Of a stretch of 64,000 bases of DNA, positions 1 through 9,221 are shown piece after piece (position 1 is the stretch's first letter; the number at the start of each line of letters is the position of its first letter). Source of the DNA: Alentia gelatinosa (Eukaryota; Annelida; Polychaeta; Phyllodocida; Polynoidae); NCBI GenBank assembly GCA_950022655.1, contig OX465579.1, positions 42,139,950 through 42,203,949 on the forward strand, read 5' to 3'. Position numbers and translations under genes: made by a program. Under the pieces are notes generated by a model. It was not told the origin of the DNA and did no database searches. It worked only from the letters and a program-made list of their open reading frames with translations.

Positions 1-24
1 ACGATGGCTCGAAGTGACTCGTAA

Positions 25-1572
25 GTGAGGACACCGGAGAGCAGGGGACGCGGTGCCACGATGAGCTGCTCTCTGCGCCGGTTAGCTTCCTCGGCGCGCC
101 GCGAGCGCCACGTCCTGCCGCCGGGGGCGGTGCTACCACCTCCTCCTTCAGGGAAGGGGGTCCCGGTGAGCCCGGTGAGTCCGCCCCCTCGGGGTCCTTC
201 GTGCCCCCGAACAGCTTGCTCCCCTTCCTGGGGACCAGGGGGTGCCCGCTGACGCTGGTCCCCAGGGCTTCCTCCGTTCCCCCCGCTCCGGCGGCAACTG
301 GGTCGGGACCCGCGGCCGTTCCGTCCAGCCACTCAGTGAACTTCGAGAAATGGGGGGACTGGGACGGACTCAGGGTCGGCCCTCCGTCTCCCTCCTCCTT
401 ACCCCGGGTCGAGGAAGCAGCAGCACTCGGGATGCCCGCTGTGGCTGCATGCAGCTCCTTCAGGATGGCCGAGAGGGCCGCACACCCCGCCGGGGACATG
501 TACGGCGGCTGGGCCAGTGCTGTCGCCACTACTGGAGCCTCCGCCACTGGGCCGCTCCCCGTGTCCCCTTCTCCGGTCACCTTTGGTTCCGGCTCCTCTC
601 CCTCTGAATCGTTCCGTTCCTTCTTGGGGGTGGCCGGGTCGAAGTCTAACCCCAACTTCTCCATCGCCACCACCCCCGCCTTCTTCCTTCGCTTCACCGG
701 GGGCTCTTGAACCGCTGGCTCGATGTCTTGGGCGTCTTCTTCTTTTTGGGCCTGGGGGGGGGGGGGGAACCCGCCAATTCTGCCAGCGTTGTGGCGGCTT
801 CCAGAAGGTCGGGCTCCTCCACAGAGATACCGGGGTCGGTCAGGGCCGGAGACTGCCCTCCCTCCGCCGTCTCCTCCGAGGCCTCACTACGGGCAGGGGA
901 AGGTTCCGTCCTTCTCTCCACCACCCTCCGTCACCTCGCCGTCTCCCCCCTTCCTGCTCCTTGGCTTCTTTTTCTTGGTGGGCGTCTCTGTGCTGGTGGA
1001 AGCCACCTCACCGTCACCCGCCTCCTCGCTCCCAACCGTTTTCACCGGGTTAGGCTTATCCTCCTCCTCCTCCCCATCGGTCGACCCCCGAAAGTGTAAG
1101 CGGCTGGCGGCGGGTATCTCGTCCCGGTGACGGGACCAACGGTGGCTGTGGCGACTTAGGTGTCGTATATAGTTGTTTTTTCGAGGAACCTCATGCCAGG
1201 GCACACCCACCCGAGTCCCCACTCCTCATGGGTGTTCTCCCTGTGCCTTTTAAGGCCGTCACTGCGGGCAAACGATACATCGCAGTCGGAACAGACGTGT
1301 TTTCTCTCAGGAGTGGCCATTGCTGCGGTAGCATCTGATTCACCAAGCGGATGTTCCCTCCCGTTGTTTTCTCGCGAAACCTCGCGCTCCCCGGCACCAC
1401 GCGAGATCACGACAGATGGCACTCTCCCAGCGGAGTCTCCACCAGCGAATCTAGCAGACGCCGCGGGAGTACCCGTCTCCGCCGCCACCTTCCTGGCCTC
1501 TTCCTCTTGGCCCCCCACCGGCCACCGGTTCTCTGATCCCGGGCGAGGAAACGGCGTTGATCTCCCATCCAA
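25..1572 (-). pseudogene. Extra 3' ORF of the Gypsy element with C2H2 zinc finger(s)
   Basis: Downstream of integrase and before the unseen 3' LTR, coding-like GC-rich sequence runs to the window edge in several frames. Near 1225-1302 there is a complete C2H2 finger: CSDC, twelve residues, then H-RENT-H (CX2CX12HX4H). Just after it a second finger is degenerate: VCP in one frame, then RKNNYIRHLSRHSH in another, with its second Cys lost. Further on there is an acidic/lysine-rich segment (TKKKKPRSRK at about 940) and proline-rich sequence. I do not recognise the family. It could be a nucleic-acid-binding accessory protein or captured host sequence. No membrane segment or envelope-like feature is seen. 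Confidence 0.55.
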
Positions 1573-1689
1573 GACGGGCCCGGGGAACGGCCCCGTCGAG
1601 AAACATAGCCGTGGCTGTACATTCGACCGACCATTGGTGTTGACAGGGTGTTACTTACGATCCTCCTCACCAGGTGGCAGCTCCTGCCT

Positions 1690-1795
1690 TCCTCATTTGC
1701 GGACGCCGGCGCCACCTTGAGAGCGTCGTGGTGTACTATCCGTCTCTTCAAGCCCTCCGCTATCTCGTAAATCGGACTGCCGATGTTTTGCACTA
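1690..1795 (-). pseudogene. Integrase C-terminal GPY/F-like segment
   Basis: VVQNIGSPIYEIAEGLKRR and IVHHDALKVAP resemble the C-terminal DNA-binding tail (GPY/F module) of Ty3/Gypsy integrases. A frame change separates it from the core remnant. Confidence 0.65.
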
Positions 1796-2300
1796 CTTTC
1801 CACGGCCCGGTCCAGAAAGACTGTAACTTGGGGGATACACCCAGCTTACGTTAGGGGACAGGCCCGTGGAGGAGTGGACCGAGGACCGGTACGCACTCAT
1901 GGCTAGGGGTAGGTTCCGGTCCCAGTCGCCTTGATCTCCGGCAACCATGGCGGCCAGGAGGCCCTCCAGGGTCCGGTTCGCCTGCTCCACTCCTCCGCCC
2001 ACTTAGTGAAATAGTCTACCACTACCAGAATATACCGGTTACCCAGGGGGGTGCGGGGGAGGGGGCCCATGATGTCCAAAGCCACCCTCTCTAAGGGCAT
2101 CTGCGTGCCGAGGTGACCCATCCTGGCTCGGTGTGGGGTCGGCGGAGGCTTGCTTCAGAGTCACGTAACGCATCGGGCACAGAAAGCCACCACATCCCTC
2201 CGGAATCCCGGCCAATAGAAACGTTCCTGGCAGCGGCGGAGCGTACGATCTCGTCCCAGATGTCCCATCAGGGGGGTACCGTGGAGGTCGGCCAGTACTC
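1793..2300 (-). pseudogene. Gypsy integrase with internal deletion of the catalytic core
   Basis: The HHCC zinc-binding region (PLMGHLGRDRTLRRCQERFYWPG...CARC) lies at about 2161-2300. The first core strand, ERVALDIMGPLP followed by ILVVVDYFTKW, at about 2010-2100 supplies the first catalytic Asp. At about 1985-2000 the frame jumps to QANRTLEGLLAAMV and AMSAYRSSVHSSTGLSP, which in this family lies after the catalytic Glu. The part that should hold the second Asp and the Glu is gone, so this integrase is dead. Confidence 0.87.
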
Positions 2301-2479
2301 CCGGCCTCCGCTCGGGGGGTACGGCCATCTGGAAAGACGTAGGGCCCCCCAGGGTGTGCCACCACTGACCCAACAGGCCCCCCAGCAGGACCAACCTCTC
2401 CCTCCGCGCCCACCAGGTGCGTATCTCTCCGCCCTCTTCCTCCAGGGGGGGGCGGGCGGGGTCCTCCGGCCTGGCCAGC

Positions 2480-2960
2480 CACTCTCTCACCCTACTCAGC
2501 ATGGGGTCTCCCCGCTGGGCGGCCTCCCACTCCTCCGCGTTCCCCTCCGGCAAGGGGTCCTGGATTTCGCTCGGAGGAGGCGTGGCCCTCCGACGCCCCT
2601 CCGCCGACCTCGTGATTGCTGCGCAGCGCTCTGGCTCCTCCCGGCCGCACTGCCGGCACGGTATCCGGGTGGGCCCGTCGGCATTGCTCGGTGTTGTATC
2701 TCGAGGTCGTAGCAGCCGATGATCTGCAGCCAGCGGGCAATCTGACCCTCTGGATCCCGTATCCCCATCAACCAGCGGAGGGCCGCGTGATCCGTTCGTA
2801 CCAGCACGGGGCAGCCCACCAGATAATGTCTGAACTATTGGAGGGAGAATATCACCGCCAGCAACTCCCTGCGGGTCACACAATATGGCCTCTCCGGTTT
2901 GTTGAGGGTCCGGCTGGCATAGCACAACACCCGGTCCTGACCTTCCTGTACCTGTGAAAG
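2480..2960 (-). pseudogene. Gypsy RNase H and connection remnant
   Basis: Following DTDASDFGVGAVL, the segment has YASRTLNKPERPYCVTRRELLAV, the conserved ELLA block. In a neighbouring frame it has VRTDHAALRWLMG and RWLQIIGCYDLEIQHR, the C-terminal RNase H blocks of Ty3/Gypsy. Several frame changes occur. The following 2490-2690 is linker sequence of low complexity. Confidence 0.82.
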
Positions 2961-3570
2961 GACAGCCCCGACCCCGAAGTCACTGGCGTCTGTATCTAGG
3001 ATGAGCTGGCCCTCCACCTGGGGGTAACCCAGTATGGGGGCAGACGTCAGGCTCCCTTTCAACCGCCGAAAGGCCTCCTCGCACTCCGGAGACCACCGGA
3101 AGGCCCGGCCCTTCTCCACCAGTTGGGAGAGGGGTTTGGCTATGGTAGCGAACCCTTCCATGAAAGCCCTATAATACCCGGCCAGTCCCAGGAAGCTACG
3201 CACCTCCCCCACGGTGCGCGGAGAGGGCCAGGTCCCTACCGCCACAATCTTCTCCGGATCCGTCTGGACGCCTACTCCGGAGACAATATGTCCGAGAAAC
3301 TTTACGGATCGCTGTGCGAGACTGCATTTCCCTGGCTTGATACGGAGGCCGGCCGTCGTTCTCCTCCACCTCCACCTGCCAGTACCCCGACACGAGGTCC
3401 AGAGTGCTGAAATAGGTTGATCCTGCCAGCGTATCTAGGGAGTCGTCTATTCTGGGGAGAGGATAAGCGTCCTTTACTGTCAAGGCGTTCACCCGCCTAT
3501 AGTCAACGCAGAATTGAACACTCCCATCCTTCTTCTTGACGAGCACTACCGGAGACGCCCACAGGCTCAC
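2835..3570 (-). pseudogene. Gypsy reverse transcriptase with active site deleted
   Basis: The stretch starts with [12 protein letters not shown] and [11 protein letters not shown], then [14 protein letters not shown], the N-terminal RT blocks of Ty3/Gypsy. At about 3345-3355 the sequence jumps straight to a thumb segment that reads IKPGKC...FLGHIVSG in another frame. The interval that should carry the MPFGL and YxDD blocks, about 60 residues by comparison with the family, is missing. After the junction, FLGLAGYYRAFMEGFATIAKPL and ILDTDASDFGVGAVLSQ (start of RNase H) are clear. RT cannot be active without YxDD. Confidence 0.9.
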
Positions 3571-3764
3571 CGAGGGTTCGATAACCTCTGTGGATAACCG
3601 AGGGGGCTATTTCACCGGCGCGGCCCCCCCCCGGTGTCGATGCCATGCCGAACCAGAGTGGTTAGCCCCCTTTGTTGCGGGTTTAGCATGAAAGCCTCTG
3701 CCTCCGCGCCCAGCATTTGTTGTAACCTCTCCTTCTGTGGCTGGGCTAGGTGGGAGGCCAGGGA

Positions 3765-4430
3765 CTACAGTTGTTCCTTCTCCTCCTCCGCGGGGACCTC
3801 TGCTCCCAGCACCCGCCGGCAGGCCCCTGTGTCCAGCGGCCCGTCCTCCAGGAACCCCAGAGTGGCCCCCCACCTCACCACCACGGCCTCCGCCCCCGGG
3901 TTGAGTAGGCGTACTGGGCATGTTCCCCCCGATGGGTCCACGAGGGCACGCCCCACCATCCACCCGGCCCGGTTATCTCCCTCCAGTACTCCGACGCCGC
4001 CCCCGGGGAGCACCCCCTGCACTTCCCCCATCAGCACCGTCTCGGAGTGGCCGGCCAGCACCGCGGTACGAGCATTCACCACCCTGCAACGCTCCGCTTC
4101 CCCGCTGGCCCACTTGAGTCTCCCCTCCGCCAGGTGAATGGAGACCTGGTGCTGTCGGAGGAAGTCGGCCCCCAGGATGGCCTCGTTCCCGATATCTGCG
4201 ACCAGCCACTCCAGGGCAAAGGCTCTCCGGCCTATAGTCACCTCCAGCCGGAGGGTGCCCCTTACCACCAGTGGCCGGCCGTCCGCGCAGGAGACGGGAC
4301 GAGGGGCCTCTACCAGCCGCTCCTCTCCCCCATTCTCGTCCCACCACTTGGTTGAGAGTAGGCTGACGGTCGCCCCCGTATCAATGAGTAGCTGGACAGG
4401 CTTCCTTCCCAACCGTCCCATCACCACCAT
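3765..4430 (-). pseudogene. Gypsy aspartic protease region
   Basis: An open stretch of 221 codons has the retropepsin signature LLIDTGATVSLL (catalytic D) near residue 16. The second conserved block, AILGADFLRQHQV, is around residue 95, typical of retropepsins (ILG motif). The C-terminal half is an acidic, glycine-rich linker towards RT. This is the least damaged domain of the element. It would process Gag-Pol in an intact copy. Confidence 0.88.
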
Positions 4431-4559
4431 CCCGGGTCCTCCGATCTTCTGCCTTCCTCCGACCCCCTCTCCCCCCCACCAGGGGTCCCTCTTAGTTTCC
4501 CTGCACCGGGGAAACCACGCCCTGCCCGCCTTCTCCCTCGTCCCTCCCGGGAGTCTCTG

Positions 4560-5240
4560 ACGGCCGCCGGAGTTGGGGGCAGTTCAATTTGAAGTGGCCC
4601 TCTTCCCCACACCGGAAACACCTCCTCCCCACGGCGCCACGGTGGTGGTGCGGGACACCTCCATTTTCAGGGCGGCCAGCTCCTGTCGGAGACCCCAGAG
4701 TTCCTCCGCCATTGACATGCCCGCGGCCCTCACCTTGCCTGCAGCCTCACGATCCGTCTTGAGATAGGCCTCGGCCTCCAGGGCCGTGGACACGGCCTCC
4801 TCCATCGTGTGGGGCTTACTCTGGAAGATCCAGTGCCTCAGGGCGGAGTCCCCCAGGCCCTCGATAAACCGATCCCGGCACAACGAGTCCACCGTTGTGC
4901 CATCGGCCTCGGGGTAGGCCAACCAGGTAAGGTTTCTCCTCGGGAGCTCCTTCCCACTTCGGTCGCGCCCCTCCCGTCGCCGACCGCGAGTGGCCGCTTC
5001 GACCCGGGCCCGGTTCTCCTACCGCTCCCGGGGGTGCCACCTCCCCCTCGGCCCAGGGGTGTGATCCGCCGTCTTCCTGGCTCACCCCTTCCCGCCAGGT
5101 CCATATCTCCTCCTCCTCTGGGCGTACCAGGGGGCCTTTCACACCAGAGCCGAGCGCGGCTGCGGCTCTGCTGAAGGGTCCATGCTCCAGCTTTCCTATC
5201 CAGTCTCCGTGAATTCCCGATAGGCGGTGAGAACTTTAAT
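4560..5240 (-). pseudogene. Gypsy Gag remnant with zinc knuckle
   Basis: The segment 4584-4922 reads as a Gag capsid C-terminal region: CRDRFIEGLGDSALRHW followed by a helical EEAVSTALEAEAYL stretch, as in the retrotransposon gag family of Ty3/Gypsy. A frame change then leads, at about 4566-4620, into CFRCGEEGHFKLNC, a CX2CX4HX4C nucleocapsid zinc knuckle. Upstream (4922-5240) is proline/glycine-rich coding-like sequence spread over several frames. Gag forms the particle and binds element RNA; this copy cannot be translated as one protein. Confidence 0.8.
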
Positions 5241-5256
5241 CCCACCGCTGCCACCA
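5239..5256 (-). other. Primer-binding site of Gypsy element
   Basis: Immediately after the LTR end, with 1-2 nt spacing, the minus strand reads TGGTGGCAGCGGTGGG. Retrotransposon PBS sequences begin TGG, the complement of the tRNA CCA end. The tRNA species was not identified. Confidence 0.6.
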
Positions 5257-5312
5257 ATGTAACGGGAAACACAGAAGACTCAGACATGGAAATACTGTTC
5301 AGTGCAGATTGC

Positions 5313-5318
5313 TTTATT
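5313..5318 (-). terminator. AATAAA polyadenylation signal in Gypsy LTR
   Basis: Minus-strand AATAAA lies about 55 bp before the inner LTR end and about 175 bp downstream of the TATA box, where R/U5 is expected. Confidence 0.6.
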
Positions 5319-5492
5319 CAGGTAGCCTACGGTTTACACAAAGGCTAATGCGTGCTATAGGCCTGGCAAAGGCTCAGGTCAGACTTGGGTAGCTTCGGCT
5401 AAGTCCTGCCTCAAAGGCTTTCGTATCTAGTTCCTCTAGATGTGCTCGCAACAGCGGTCAAGCATGGACTGCCAACCCTCCCTTCCTCTCCT

Positions 5493-5518
5493 CCTTATAT
5501 ACCCTGCTAATGACGTCA
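5493..5518 (-). promoter_or_regulatory. Gypsy LTR core promoter: CRE palindrome plus TATA box
   Basis: A perfect TGACGTCA palindrome (5511-5518) lies about 9 bp upstream, in minus-strand sense, of GTATATAAGG (5493-5502). Two further ACGTCA/TACGTCA half-sites lie just upstream at about 5540-5555. This is the layout of a CREB/ATF-type promoter in U3. That it drives transcription is inference. Confidence 0.6.
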
Positions 5519-5765
5519 CGGCCTCACCACGTCATACCTTCCATCTACGTCACGGGAGGGTGGTCGTTCCTGGAGGGTCGGAGGCCTCCTCCGATCGGAG
5601 GGTCGGAGGATCGGAGGACCGGAGGGTCCTCCTCAATTTTCAATATTACATGGCCACGATAAGGATGTATAGACCTGGGGGCCGTTGAATAAAGATCGTA
5701 CATATAAGCCGCTGGACGATAAGACTAAAGTGACGATACACGACAATTCGTACGATCTATCATCC

Positions 5766-5777
5766 GCCGCGTTGAAT
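5766..5777. repeat. Target-site duplication of the nested LINE, left copy
   Basis: GCCGCGTTGAAT is here and again at 8180-8191 on the other side of the LINE. The uninterrupted site occurs once in the inverted repeat X copy (26126-26137). It may be 11 bp if the G belongs to the tail. Confidence 0.9.
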
Positions 5778-5778
5778 C

Positions 5779-7218
5779 TCTCCAGAACAAGGAACTGACA
5801 GTCCAAGAGGATGTCAAATTCCTCGGACTGGTGTTTGACAGAATACTGTCTTTCAAACCACATATCGAGTACCTGAGCAGAAAATGTCAGAAAGCCATGA
5901 ACCTTCTGAAGGTCCTCAGTCACCCTGACTGGGGAACTAACTGTGAAACACTGCTGACTCTGTACAAGATGTACATCCAATCACGACTGGACTATGGATC
6001 AGTTGTGTATGAGTCAGCGGCAAAATCTTACCTAGACAGGTTAAAACCTGTCCAGAACCAAGGTCTACGACCTGCCCAAAGCCTGTATGTAGAAGCAGGA
6101 ATCCCCCCACTCCATCTGCGACGGGAGTCTCTACAATACTCTATGAGAGTTAGGGTCAACCCAAGAAACCCAGCCTACAACTTGATTTTCAAAGAAAATC
6201 AACAAATGTACAAAGACAACCCAAATGCCATAAAACCATTCCGGGTCAGAGCACGAGCTCAATACCGAGAAGCAGGCATCCCAATGAAAAGAATAAGAGG
6301 TGAGCGGCCACCTGAAACCCCTCCATGGGACCAGGAAACTCCCTTGATCCTCTTTGACCTGGCAAAAAACAAGAAAGGTGACACCCCTCAAAGTGTCTTT
6401 CTGAAGGACTATGAGACCATAAGGAAATGTTTCAAAGACCATGTACCGGTGTCTACCGATGGCTCAAAAGACGGTAACCGTGTTATGGAGTCCATACACC
6501 ATACAGCGACCTGAAGAAAGCCCTCCATGGCAAGAGCAGCATTTTCACTGCTGAGGCCAATGCTATATTGCATGCCTTGACTTGGATGAAAATGTCACAA
6601 CACAAGAAATTTATAGTCTTCTCAGACTCTAAATCTTGTCTACAATCCATTGGACAGCATGATGCAAAGAATGCTGTCATCAGAGACATCAAACTGTCAT
6701 ACAAAGACATGGCAAAGAGGTGGCCATGTGTTGGCTGCCAAGTCATATCGGAATCGAAGGAAATGAAGCTGCAGATCAAGCAGCCAAAAGTGGATTAAGC
6801 AGACAAGTTGGAGCCCACACGGTTCCACATACAGACCTGAAACCAATGGCCAAGGAGCACATTCACAAAACTTGGCAGAAACTCTGGAACTGCACCAGAG
6901 ACAACAAACTATGAGAAAGTGTAGCGGAGAAAGAAAGACAACCTGACACGAACTGAACAGGTGAAACTGACCCGTCTGCGGACCGGTCACACCAAACTGA
7001 CACATCGGCATCTCCTAAGAGGTGAAGTAGCACCTGTGTGCCAGACATGCAACACTCCGCTGAGTGTAAAACATCTCATGCTATGCTGTCAGGCCTTCAA
7101 AGAGAACAGGAAGAAATTCCTAAAGAATGCGCCAACAATGCACAGTGTTTTCCATAACACTGGGAAGAAAGAAATTCTTGACTTCCTCAGGGAATGTAAG
7201 ATTTTCGATAAGATATGA
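5779..7218 (+). pseudogene. LINE ORF2 C-terminus: RT thumb, RNase H, C-terminal Cys/His motif
   Basis: Begins with VKFLGLVFDR and HIEYLSRKCQKAMNLLKVL, the post-RT region of I/Jockey-type LINEs. RNase H follows: VSTDGSK (first Asp), FTAEANAILHALTW (Glu), FSDSKSCLQSI (Asp), and LPSHIGIEGNEAADQAAK (His and last Asp). The end has CQTC...LSVKHLMLCC, the conserved C-terminal CCHC-like motif. Frames change near 6500, 6720 and 6915 (one in-frame TGA near 6915), so it is a pseudogene. All four RNase H acidic positions can still be seen. Confidence 0.88.
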
Positions 7219-7239
7219 TTGAGAAAAGTAAGATGCCTG

Positions 7240-8052
7240 GGCCCTGTTTTTTAGTCACAACATTTGTGAGTGTCGCAGGCCTACGATCCCACAGTCGATC
7301 TACGACCTTTTTGGACGACAAAAGATGGCCGGCGTCCTATAGACGGTGTCGTAGTGCGCCACGGACGATCGCCGCTAAAAGTGTCTCAAGTATAGAACTG
7401 TCTTAGGTTCTATAAAACCTCACTGTGCGTATATAGAGGATTTCCTGTGCTTCCCATACGAATTAAGTGATGAAATTTTAACACAAGTAACGCATACATA
7501 TAACCTATGATCGTACCAAATATGAAGAAAACCGGACGCAGCGTTCCGAAGACATCGGCGTTTGAAATTCGTCATAGAAAATACTGCTCTGGTGGCCATA
7601 ACACCCTCCCACCTCCCGTGGCATGTCGAGGTCACGGCATAAATTAGGGTCACGTGAGCGTAGGGCTACACTGGCCACCAGAGCAGTATTTGCTATGACA
7701 AAATTAAAACACTGATATCTTTGGAACGCTACGACCGATTATCTTCATATTTAATACGATTATAGGTTAGATGTATACCTTACTCGTGTCAAAATTTCAT
7801 CGCTTAATTCCGTCGGGAAGTGAATTTCCGCTTTTGGTACAACATGTCCATAGATGTCTTAGGGCTATGACAGTTTGTGAGACAAATTTACCCACGTGAC
7901 CTTACGATTGTCGTCACTATAGCACACCTCACACCGCCCTACTTGTCGTATGGCTACGATAATCGGCCGACCCCCTAAAATGTCGTGACTATAATACACT
8001 GACAGCAAAAACATGTCGTACATAACGATTGTCGTGACTAAAAAACAGGGCC
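7240..8052. mobile_element. MITE 1, PIF/Harbinger-like, in the LINE 3' UTR
   Basis: The ends are perfect inverted repeats beginning GGCCCTGTTTTTTAGTCAC (rest of the arm diverges). The flanks are CTG on both sides (7237-7239 and 8053-8055), which also reads as 5-bp CCTGG. A CWG target duplication with GG-initial inverted ends is the PIF/Harbinger pattern in animals. No transposase is encoded in about 810 bp. Superfamily is inference from termini only. Confidence 0.78.
7450..7815. repeat. Large foldback inside MITE 1
   Basis: Arms at about 7455-7596 and 7671-7815 are imperfect reverse complements. The inner 27 bp (GTCATAGAAAATACTGCTCTG... against ...GAGCAGTATTTGCTATGAC) is nearly perfect. The arms enclose about 75 bp. 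It may be a separate foldback element that jumped into the MITE, or an internal amplification. Confidence 0.75.
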
Positions 8053-8904
8053 CTGGATTAGCCAGTCAGCATAACTTTTTCTCCCAAAAGGATATGCAAA
8101 TTTGAGTAAAGTAAATCAAAGTAAGTCTAATTGAACAAATTGGACGTTAAACTACCCAAACAAACAAACAAAACAAAAAGCCGCGTTGAATAAAGCATGT
8201 CGTAGTAGTAGAGGAGCAAATGACCTAAAAAAGGGGTCACAATGACACCCGAGAGTCTCCTGGCTGAAACTTGCCATGTTGGTCAATTATGACCTCAGGA
8301 ATCTGAATCTGATGCTTGTTTCTTCCCAAAAGTGTAGCATCATGCTCATTTCCATGGTAACAGAAGGAAAACATATTTTAATGATTACTGATGTATATTA
8401 AATACTTTGATATAAAAAGGTAAAAATATGCATTTTTTCTGTGAAGAAAATCATTGATTCTTGTGTCAAAAGTATACACTATGAAAATATGCCCTTTTCC
8501 ATTCCCATGGAAGAATTGTTGCCATGGTAACATTCCAATTTCTAGGAGAACCCTTATTTTCGGTTTTCTTATGGTACTTTATGGTACTTGATGTTGAATA
8601 AAAAGAGTTATTTTATGAACAACACATAAAAATTGATGAATATAGCAAAAGTACACAGCAATAATGAGCAGCGCCATTTTTTGAATTCATTAGATTGTTC
8701 CCATGGCAACCATCACAAGGTATTTTCTATGACCATATCTGCCAAATAATGATAAACTAACTGGACATTTGTTTGGTGAGTCCTAATGACATGGGAACTA
8801 GTAGAGGAGTAGAGTATAAGAATGGTCATTAGAGAGTCTCCTGCATGAAACCTGCCATATGAATGTATGCAATCTCTGAGGAGTTGACTCATAGTAAAAT
8901 CCGA

Positions 8905-9080
8905 GCGATTAGCAAGGATATTACGTCATCAACTACGAGGAGATTATGGTCATTCGTATACAAAACCAGTCGTTATTTAATTTATTACCCACCTAGAAGA
9001 TCAATAACAAATCTATTGCGATTAAAAGATTTCTGTAAGCCATTTAGTTCCAGACACCACAGCACTGTCAGGCATGGCTA
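8905..9080 (+). repeat. Dispersed repeat B, copy 1
   Basis: Shares an aligned stretch with 35415-35590: TCAACTAC...CGTA(T)ACAAAACCAGTC, then TTATTTAATTTATTACCCACC against TTTATTGTATTTATTATCCACCC, and a CCACAGCACT at the far end. No TIRs or coding seen; family unknown. Confidence 0.6.
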
Positions 9081-9109
9081 GGCTAGGCTAGATCATGAAA
9101 ATCAGTTGT

Positions 9110-9221
9110 GTACGACTGAGATCTCAGCCCCTTTATTCATCCCATATCTGGATTTACCAATGTAATTGACAACATTGTATCAACCTTGATGAATAAAGAA
9201 AGATAAAAAATTTAAAAAATG
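9110..9221 (+). repeat. Possible 3' tail of another retroposon
   Basis: Sequence ends in GATGAATAAAGAAAGATAAAAAATTTAAAAAA, an AATAAA signal followed by an A-rich tail similar to the tail of the LINE at 13.2 kb. The body upstream is not identifiable. Confidence 0.35.

Larger units (their letters stand above)
1..5650 (-). mobile_element. Ty3/Gypsy LTR retrotransposon, defective, cut by window edge
   Basis: Reading the minus strand from 5650 downwards gives LTR, primer-binding site, gag, zinc knuckle, aspartic protease, RT, RNase H, integrase and an extra 3' ORF. The order protease-RT-RNase H-integrase is that of Ty3/Gypsy. The second LTR would lie left of position 1 and is not seen. The copy is dead: frames shift repeatedly, the RT active-site block and part of the integrase core are deleted, and a poly(G) run at about 757-769 breaks the 3' ORF. 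GC content is much higher than in the AT-rich surroundings. Its right border falls at the point where the left copy of repeat X begins. The inverted repeat X copy at 26.25 kb continues through the equivalent position without any Gypsy sequence. Confidence 0.93.
5258..5650 (-). repeat. 5' LTR of the Gypsy element
   Basis: On the minus strand the segment begins TGTAATATTG and ends CCCGTTACA, the TG...CA form with short inverted ends (TGTAA/TTACA). It lies directly upstream of a TGG-initial primer-binding site. It contains a TATA box and an AATAAA signal in the order expected for U3-R-U5. U3 (5565-5632) is packed with short GGAGG/TCGGA reiterations, including a palindrome CCTCCGATCGGAGG. The outer border is uncertain by about 8-10 bp, because the other repeat X copy also shows TGTAATATTG at this point, so the LTR could start at the TGAAAATTG near 5642. 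The partner LTR is outside the window. Confidence 0.85.
5778..8179 (+). mobile_element. 5'-truncated LINE with RNase H (I/Nimb-like), inserted in repeat X
   Basis: Bounded by a 12-bp TSD and ending in a CAAACAAACAAACAAAACAAAAAG tail, as expected of target-primed reverse transcription. The 5' end starts inside the RT C-terminal region. It carries RNase H and a C-terminal cysteine/histidine motif, then a 3' UTR that is itself interrupted by a MITE (7240-8052). RNase H downstream of RT is typical of the I/Nimb/Jockey-related clades; the clade assignment is tentative. Confidence 0.9.
5651..8662 (+). repeat. Repeat X, left copy (split by a LINE insertion)
   Basis: Segments 5651-5777 and 8180 to about 8662 match the reverse complement of 26250-25669 almost base for base, including ACGATAAGGATGTATAGACC and GGTCACAATGACACCCGAG. 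The match is broken only by the LINE inserted at 5778-8179. Internally the repeat has diverged sub-repeats: a unit with AGAGTCTCCTG...AAACTTGCCA followed by CCATGG(T/C)AAC recurs near 8262-8356, at 8701 and at 8829. No coding capacity and no family assignment. It could be a non-autonomous DNA transposon or part of a larger unknown element. Confidence 0.8.

Noticed and set aside
200..1220. Several long + strand open frames at 201-1130
   Set aside because: They are antisense shadows of the GC-rich minus-strand Gypsy 3' ORF. Proline/serine-rich composition only, no domain.
1..5650. Envelope-like gene in the Gypsy element
   Set aside because: No hydrophobic membrane segment or signal peptide in the 3' ORF; zinc-finger and low-complexity sequence instead.
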